64,000 nt of DNA from Ariolimax columbianus (lineage: Eukaryota > Mollusca > Gastropoda > Stylommatophora > Arionidae), in contig JAVGWX010000003.1 of the NCBI GenBank assembly GCA_036924085.1, positions 115,354,764 through 115,418,763 on the forward strand, given 5' to 3'. The notes beneath the pieces are model-generated. The model was given only the letters and a program-made list of their open reading frames with translations, had not been told where the DNA came from and did no database searches. How positions within the stretch are numbered: the stretch's first letter is position 1; each line of letters begins with the position of its first letter. The translations under genes and the position numbers were made by a program. Positions 58,425 to 64,000 of the stretch are shown piece by piece.

Positions 58425-59455
58425 CTTCTTCTTCTTCTTCTTCATCGTACGCAGTCAGACAGTAACCATTATTTTTTCCTTAGGCTGTCGACACTGCCAT
58501 GTAGCTTGTCTTGTGTTGCCACTGGTGATGGCCACATCTGCTCTCTCTGATCCTCGTATGTCGGGCAGTTCTACAGCAGATGCTCAGCGGTCATTTTCCC
58601 GGTACCACACGGGCATTCGTCGGTACCACCTGTCTTCAATTTGTTGAATAGGTGGTACCTCAGTCTATTGTGGCCAGTGTGAAGTCTGAAGACAACGACC
58701 TACTCTCTTCTGTTCAACTGGTAATAGGCATCGTTTTTGGTGTAGCCGGTATGTTCAGTTTCCCATTTGGTTATGTATCTGGCTTTAATAAGCCGTTTTG
58801 ACTCTTCGTACGTCATACTAGTATCTGTTTGTGGTAGTCTTGCACCTTCTCTTGCCAGTCTGTCTGCCTCCTCGTTGCCTTGCATGTTGCAGTGTTATGG
58901 GACCCACTGTACCACTACCCTTTTTGGTGCGGACTGCTGGCATAGTTGACAGAGTACTGCTCTTAAGTCATTAAGCTCAGTGTTTTTCTGGCTTTTTAGC
59001 GCTGTGACTACGGCGAGAGCATCTGTAAGCAGGACTATATGGCTTTCATTTTCTTTATGTGTCACCATTTCTTCCACTGCCGCCCTCAGTGCCTCTGCCT
59101 CCGCTCTGAAATTGCTTGTGTACTTACCAGTAGCGAATGACAGTGTTATTTTTCTGCCATTTGGTAGGTTCAGGAATGCTCCTGCCCCTCCGTTCTGTGT
59201 GGTGTTTGTTACAGAACCGTCGGTGTATGCATGGGTCCAGTCCATGCTTGGGTAGTTTTTCGATAAAAAGCTTAGGGTAGTATCTCTCCTTTCTTTTTTA
59301 GTCTGGCAGTTTTTGTTTCCAATACCTGGTATATTTTCTACCACCTCTGGAAATATATCCTGCCTCCAGGTAGGTTATCGTACAGTAGTGATGGGCTTTG
59401 GTGTTGTTAGTGCGTTTATGGGATCTTCGTGCATCTTTGCTTTGGCTATTTCTGC
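58425..59455 (-). mobile_element. LINE-RH copy 2, 5'-truncated, with TSD
   Basis: Minus-strand 1031-bp insertion with a perfect 12-bp duplication aaaacagacatt (58413-58424, 59456-59467). The GAA tail is at 58425-58446. The frame includes more N-terminal sequence than copy 1 (IAKAKMHEDPINALTTPKP, then VVENIPGIGNKN) before the RNase H domain (THAYTDGSVTNTTQNGGAG). Two nonsense changes (a stop in VQWVP*HCN and another in NRRE*VVV) and a short deletion close to the 3' end disable it. Otherwise near-identical to copy 1. Confidence 0.95.
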
Positions 59456-59467
59456 AAAACAGACATT

Positions 59468-60343
59468 CAAATAATTGTGTCAATGAAATCCTGCAGAATA
59501 AGTACACTGAGCAAGGTATGTATTGCGTAAAACTAGCCACTGACAGTTCAAGGCAATGACTCACTTTGAGATGTGCCTCGCTGGTCAAGTGTGAAACCTG
59601 GACTGCACGTTGTATACGACTAATCGTCGATCACCCAGTGCACGACTCTGGTGCGCAGCCAGTGTAGGGCATTCTTTATTCGTCTATATCTGAAAAGTGC
59701 CATGATTTCATTATAAGGAATTATCCGAAAAAGTAGTAAAAAACAAGAGTAAAGAAAGAGTTTAGGGAAATACGAGGAACAACACCATGCTGGTTGTTAA
59801 ATGATTGTAGAACGATTCATCTGAAGATCGTAAGTTAATATGCTTTTCAAAAAGGAATTTGATCAAGATATGCCCTGCAGCCAGAAGGTTCTGGATTCAA
59901 AACCCAAGTCTGGCAGGGAGGAAAAAGGAACCAAAATTGTGATTCATGACCCAAGTAAGCCCGCCCCAGTGCCACGAAACTAACGGGCTGAAATATTTGC
60001 TCGACGCGAGCAGGGAGCGGGGGAGGGGTGTGTGGGCTTTCAGCTCTGACGATCAGACTGTCTCCTGTCACATTGTTTTGCATAGTGTTTCTCCATTGAG
60101 TGAGCTGCCAATTTGTGCTCTCAATATCAGCTTTTGCTCTCCTAAGGTCTGTGCACTGACTGACGACAAAAATCAGCTACAGTCAAATTGATTTTAAGGT
60201 AGTATCAAACTGTAACCGCTTTCCCCGAGCTCCAAAAATCCTTCGAATTATGCCCCAGCTCTGATTTATGTTTTAGTTCTTGCATTTTTCGTCTCCATTC
60301 TGAGTCCATAGTATGGCAGATCTGATGATGACATCGGGGTTGC
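59468..60343. other. unassigned spacer between two LINE-RH copies
   Basis: No gene recognised. Confidence 0.5.
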
Positions 60344-60355
60344 ATTTAAGGATAT

Positions 60356-60669
60356 CTTCTTCTTCTTCGTACGCAGTCAGACAGTAACCATTATTTTTTC
60401 GAAAAAAGCGGCGGTCATCCTGAGGCTGTCGCCACTGCCATAGAGCTTGTCTTGCAGTTCCACTGGTGATGGCCACATCTGCTCTCTCTGATTCTCGTAT
60501 GTCGGGCAGTTCTGCAGCAGATGTTCAGCGGTCATTTTACCGGTACCGCACGGGCATTCGTCGGTACCACCTATCTTCAATTTGTTGAATAGGTGGTACC
60601 TCAGTCTATTGTGGCCAGTGCGAAGTCTGAAGACAACGACCTGCTCTCTTCTGTTCAACTGGTAATAGG
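60356..60669 (-). mobile_element. LINE-RH copy 3, short 5'-truncated, with TSD
   Basis: 314-bp minus-strand insertion with a perfect 12-bp duplication atttaaggatat (60344-60355, 60670-60681). It encodes only the C-terminal YYQLNRREQVVVFRLRTGHN, then CPCGTGKMTAEHLLQNCPTY and the shared end AAFFEKIMVTV with a stop at 60377. The frame has no disabling change. It keeps the perfect 12-bp inverted repeat (ggtaccacctat...ataggtggtacc). Confidence 0.96.
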
Positions 60670-60681
60670 ATTTAAGGATAT

Positions 60682-61198
60682 GACAGTTCCAGTTCCAATT
60701 TCGACAAGTAATGAAGTGTCCAGTAGGAGTCGTCGGTTCATTAGGAAAAAAAAAATGGCCGCCTATCAATATGCAATTGCCATTCATTAGTACTCCAGCG
60801 GCAATGTGGGTACTCATCCCTTCATTGTTCTCAGGGTAAGTAACTCTGGGTTTTAGAAATTGTTCAGATTTAAAATTGGATTAATGTTCTTTGGACAGTC
60901 TATGAAGAATAACTTCAGCAGCTTGGAAATATGTTTTCCCTATTGCTGTTCTAGAAGCTAACCCTTATTGAGTTTTTCCCGCATTACGAGTTCTCAATGG
61001 CAGCGGTTTGTGCAGTGGTACGTCTTACATCTCTGGCTATATTGAAAAAGGTGGACCTACGTTACATTGCTGTATTGGACATGGCTTCTCAGCAGGCACA
61101 CCACTGCTGGGATCACAGTGTCAATCCCTCATCTTTAGTCAGGCTGCTGTAATTAGACCTGTACCCAGATCCTTCGTGTGTAGGTGAATTTGGGTGTT
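60682..61198. other. spacer including repeat F copy 2
   Basis: About 61050-61170 resembles 49990-50200 (repeat F). Otherwise unassigned. Confidence 0.5.
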
Positions 61199-61411
61199 CA
61201 TCCTCATCATCATCATCATCATCATCGCTACCATTATCATCACCATAACCATCACCACTATTCCCACCATCAACATAATCATCACATCACCATCATCTTC
61301 ACTATGCTCATCATCATCATCATCTTCACTATGCTCATCATCATCATCATCTTCACTATGCTCATGATCCTCATCATCATTACCAATATCATCATCCCAA
61401 TCACAACCATG

Positions 61412-61442
<31 letters not shown>

Positions 61443-61750
61443 CCATCACCACCACGACCATGATCATCATCTCCATCATCACCCCCATCACCATCACGAC
61501 CACCATCACTATCACGACCATCATCACTATGATCATCATTACCACCAACATCACCAACATCACCATCATCACCAACATCACCATCATCACCATCACGACA
61601 ACCATCACCATCACTACAACCATCACCATCACAACCACCACCACCATCATTATCATCACCCTCACGGCAACCATCACCATCACCATCATCCCCATTACGA
61701 CCACCACCACCACCATCACAATGACCATCATCACCATGAACATCACTCCA
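61199..61750. repeat. ATC/ACC triplet satellite, ~550 bp
   Basis: Imperfect (ATC)n/(CACCAT)n tract with a three-copy 27-bp unit (catcttcactatgctcatca) near 61288-61365. Its 241-codon and 165-codon frames are runs of I/T or V/M and are not proteins. Confidence 0.96.
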
Positions 61751-62189
61751 GCAGTTCCTTCTGCTTCCAATAACAACATGCGTTCCTCACAGCATTTAAG
61801 CTACTTGCAGAAGCGATCACCAAAGAATGCCTGGGGTTATTTTGTGGTGGCTTCTACAGAAATTCCGCTACACGATAAGGCTGCAAGCCCCATGCACAAC
61901 TCGTTTTAGTAGAACGACATACATAGGAGGTTGCAGTAGTTACAATTGTCTTCTCAAGTAAGGAGCATTAACTTTATTAAAAGGAGAAGACGCCGTAATA
62001 CAACATTGAAAGTAGAAGAACATGGAAGTCCACGCACAGAATATACACTCCAGTTGAGAATAATTATACCAATATACATCATCACCATCAATACCCGTCA
62101 CTCGTTTCAGGACATCGGCATTAACAACCCTCCTCCAACAAGTTTAGTCTTGAGCTGTCCTGTCTGCCTATTTCTAGTTGAGGTCCAGG
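61751..62189. other. unassigned spacer
   Basis: Nothing recognised. Confidence 0.5.
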
Positions 62190-62520
62190 GACCAAAATTC
62201 AATTCCAATCTCTTCTCGTGGTGTTCTCGGTCTAGCTCTCTTCCTTTTCCCCTATGCATTCCATGTCAGGGTCTGCCTGGCCACGTCCAATGTGATTTCC
62301 GTAGCATGTGTCTTCCAAATCCACGTTTCCTACGTTTGATAGGTTCTATACTGGTTGTTATAGACTTCTTTCCTATTGGCCTTCATTCCACACCCTGTCT
62401 TACGAGCCGTTACACATTATCTACTGCAGACATTTATTGACGAACGACTCAAGTTTCCTCCGGATAACCTTTGTTGTTCTCCAAGTTTCTGCTCCGTGCA
62501 GAAGAATTAGTAGCAGTGTT
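62190..62520 (-). pseudogene. LINE-T fragment (C-terminus)
   Basis: The minus strand reads LESFVNKCLQ, then a decayed stretch, TRQTLTWNA and GKRKRARPREHHEKRLELNF. This is the FINxCLRRI...TRQALTWNPxGKRKRGRPxxTWRRxxExE pattern of a widespread LINE family. The plus-strand 164-codon frame from 61946 is mainly its antisense. Confidence 0.78.
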
Positions 62521-63459
62521 GCAAATGCTACTAGAACAGATGAACAGCACAGCCAAAGAGTTTGGCATGAAAATAAAACACATTAATTACAATGACTTTG
62601 TTAATTTCCTAGCAACACGGACAAATAAATATAATCCTCAGTGGCGAAATAATCGAATAAGTACATCATCATAATCATAGTCGTCTGTAAACCACGCGCC
62701 TGGTGCCCTGTGAGTAGCCTCTCGAGGGCGCAAGCCTGGGCGCTGAATAAGAAGTCCCTGAGCTGCCTAAACTGCAGGAACCCCCTCTCAACCAAACTGG
62801 CGTTCTTCAAAGGAATGCAAAACCAAGACAATTTGGCTGCAGCTGAGCTGGAGCTACCAATAATAAGTTCGCAATTTTGAAACCGTGCATTTTAGATGCG
62901 ACCATTCTGAATTTTCTGTCTGGATTTACTCCCGTAGCCCCACCCTCTCCCGAGGTTTCCACGAGGCAGTGGAGTCGTTGCTTGCAGATGCTAGTTACTC
63001 GAGATATCCGGTGAGACTCTCATCGTCCCAGGACTAGCGATCACTTCCTGGCACTTGTGAATATAAAAACATAGTTCCCCATCTCCTAGGCGAACTGCCT
63101 GAGCAGGCTAACGACCTTCGTCTACCTGAGTTTAGAGTCACAGTTTACCTTCTCTTAGGTTGGCTGCCAACCAAGGATATTGAGCCCAATTTACCCGCCC
63201 AGTTATTTCGCTGGGTGCTCGGTCGCGCCCCATATCAGGCTCTGTAAGAAACAGAGGGCCCCTCACGAAGGTGCTGCTGGGGACACAATAATGTAGGAGA
63301 GGCCATTGACAAGAAAACTCCTGTCCGGCAAGTCGAACAGTGAATCCAGCCCGATCTCTATACATGGAAAGAATAGGCTATAACAGACGCTTCACTTTCC
63401 TTTAACGAGTGGAACGTCCAGCCCAGACCTCGCTACAAGAACATATGTTTGTATATATT
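62521..63459. other. unassigned region
   Basis: A short plus-strand trace (LLEQMNSTAKEFGMKIK near 62525-62577) resembles the helix following the RT catalytic box. Otherwise nothing recognised; 62900-63410 is more GC-rich and may be part of an unidentified repeat. Confidence 0.4.
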
Positions 63460-64000
63460 TGGAAAACCAAAACAAGATACCCACAATGCGACAGAAATTA
63501 AGGCAAGTATTGCACTGGCAAAAAAAGGGCTTAAGAGAATGAAAGTTATATCCTCAAAGAATTTCAAGATAGAACTAAGGAAACGAATAATCGCCACTAA
63601 TATACGGCCAATTGCACTGTGAGGAACTGAAATATGGACTCCAGCAAAGAATGATTGAAAAAAAGCTTGGAAACTTTTGAAATGTAGAATGGAAAGAGTG
63701 AGTTGGACAGAAAGAAGATCCAATTGCAATGTCCTCACGGATGTGGCGCACTAAGACAAATATTGATAATGATACAGAAACGACGATAGAGGACTGGATC
63801 ACAATATGCGAGATGAAAGTCTTCTTCAGAAGAATACTGGTCGAAAAGATTTATGGAAAAAGAGGAATAGGGCGACCAAGATTCATGGTAAAAGGAGCGA
63901 CCAATACTTCTTTGCCTTTCCTGCACACAGAGACATTAAGGTACAAACCTATCCTGAAATTTAGAGAGATGGAGAGGATATGGTCAAATGGAGAGACATA
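63460..64000 (+). pseudogene. LINE-S fragment, cut by the window edge
   Basis: The translation reads IALAKKGLKRMKV-like residues, ELRKRIIATNIRPIAL, TEIWTPAKND, RMERVSWTERRSN and NVLTDV. These correspond to TKxRI...VALYGxExWTxxKxDxKxLxxFEMWxxRRM...SWTxxxTNxxVL. Then frameshifts, and a GRPRF-like end near 63871-63890. Same family as 3135-3450 (minus strand). Confidence 0.78.

Noticed and set aside
59846..59960. B-box-like words (ggttctggattcaaaaccc) suggesting another SINE
   Set aside because: No A box at suitable distance, no tail or TSD, and no second copy in the window.
61184..61909. 241-codon plus frame and 165-codon minus frame
   Set aside because: Both are translations of an imperfect ATC/ACC triplet satellite (I/T or V/M runs), not proteins.
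61946..62440. 164-codon plus-strand frame
   Set aside because: The minus strand of the same stretch reads as a LINE C-terminus (TRQTLTWNA, GKRKRARP), so this frame is a shadow.
62500..62590. Possible RT helix (LLEQMNSTAKEFGMKIK)
   Set aside because: Resembles the helix after the RT catalytic box but is too short, with no catalytic box or KTE motif beside it.

Overview
This window is AT-rich animal nuclear DNA with no host gene that I can recognise. Almost every long reading frame is a relic of a non-LTR retrotransposon (LINE), a relic of a Tc1/mariner-type transposase, the antisense shadow of one of these, or a low-complexity repeat. Several tRNA-derived SINEs carrying A and B boxes, many divergent LINE families and very many 19-77 bp tandem arrays suggest an invertebrate genome. 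A mollusc is my best guess, from the feel of the families rather than any marker gene. There is no rRNA, tRNA gene, CRISPR, operon or convincing spliced gene. Family letters used here (SINE A, B, D, E; LINE-P to V and LINE-RH; repeats C and F) are my own labels.

Layout. 0-13 kb: a 34-bp minisatellite split by SINE A, the SINE-like element B, a 3' piece of LINE-P, a second SINE A, an old antisense RNase H LINE (7.3-8.5 kb) and a second LINE-P piece (12.4 kb). 13-25 kb: LINE-S, LINE-R and LINE-U relics, SINE D, and arrays of 41, 19, about 50, 73 and 41 bp. 25-31 kb: a nested cluster with element B inside a plus-strand LINE, which abuts a 2-kb minus-strand LINE-Q that holds a SINE A. 30.8-32 kb: a minus-strand DDE transposase relic. 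33-36 kb: LINE-Q relics, one with its coding sequence expanded into a 34-bp array. 36.8-39.5 kb: a near-complete but dead LINE-P (endonuclease plus reverse transcriptase) containing two arrays. 40-42.5 kb: ACT-rich and ATGACATY arrays with an embedded SINE D. 42.8-44.8 kb: a second DDE relic interrupted by element B, by a young LINE-RH copy with an intact RNase H frame, and by a 46-bp array. 45-54 kb: sparse relics, a 64-bp array and repeats C and F. 54-60.7 kb: two LINE-V copies, another RT tail and two more young LINE-RH copies. 61-64 kb: a large ATC-rich tract, LINE-T, and a LINE-S copy cut by the window edge.

Three things hold the window together. First, the LINE-RH family is young: three 5'-truncated copies carry 10-13 bp target-site duplications and GAA tails, and element B has the same kind of tail, so it may be mobilised by LINE-RH. 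Second, SINE A and element B share an internal core, and SINEs D and E share a different one. Third, at least six tandem arrays have grown out of conserved coding motifs of transposons (RNase H, RT and DDE), so a local amplification process repeatedly turns mobile-element coding sequence into minisatellites.
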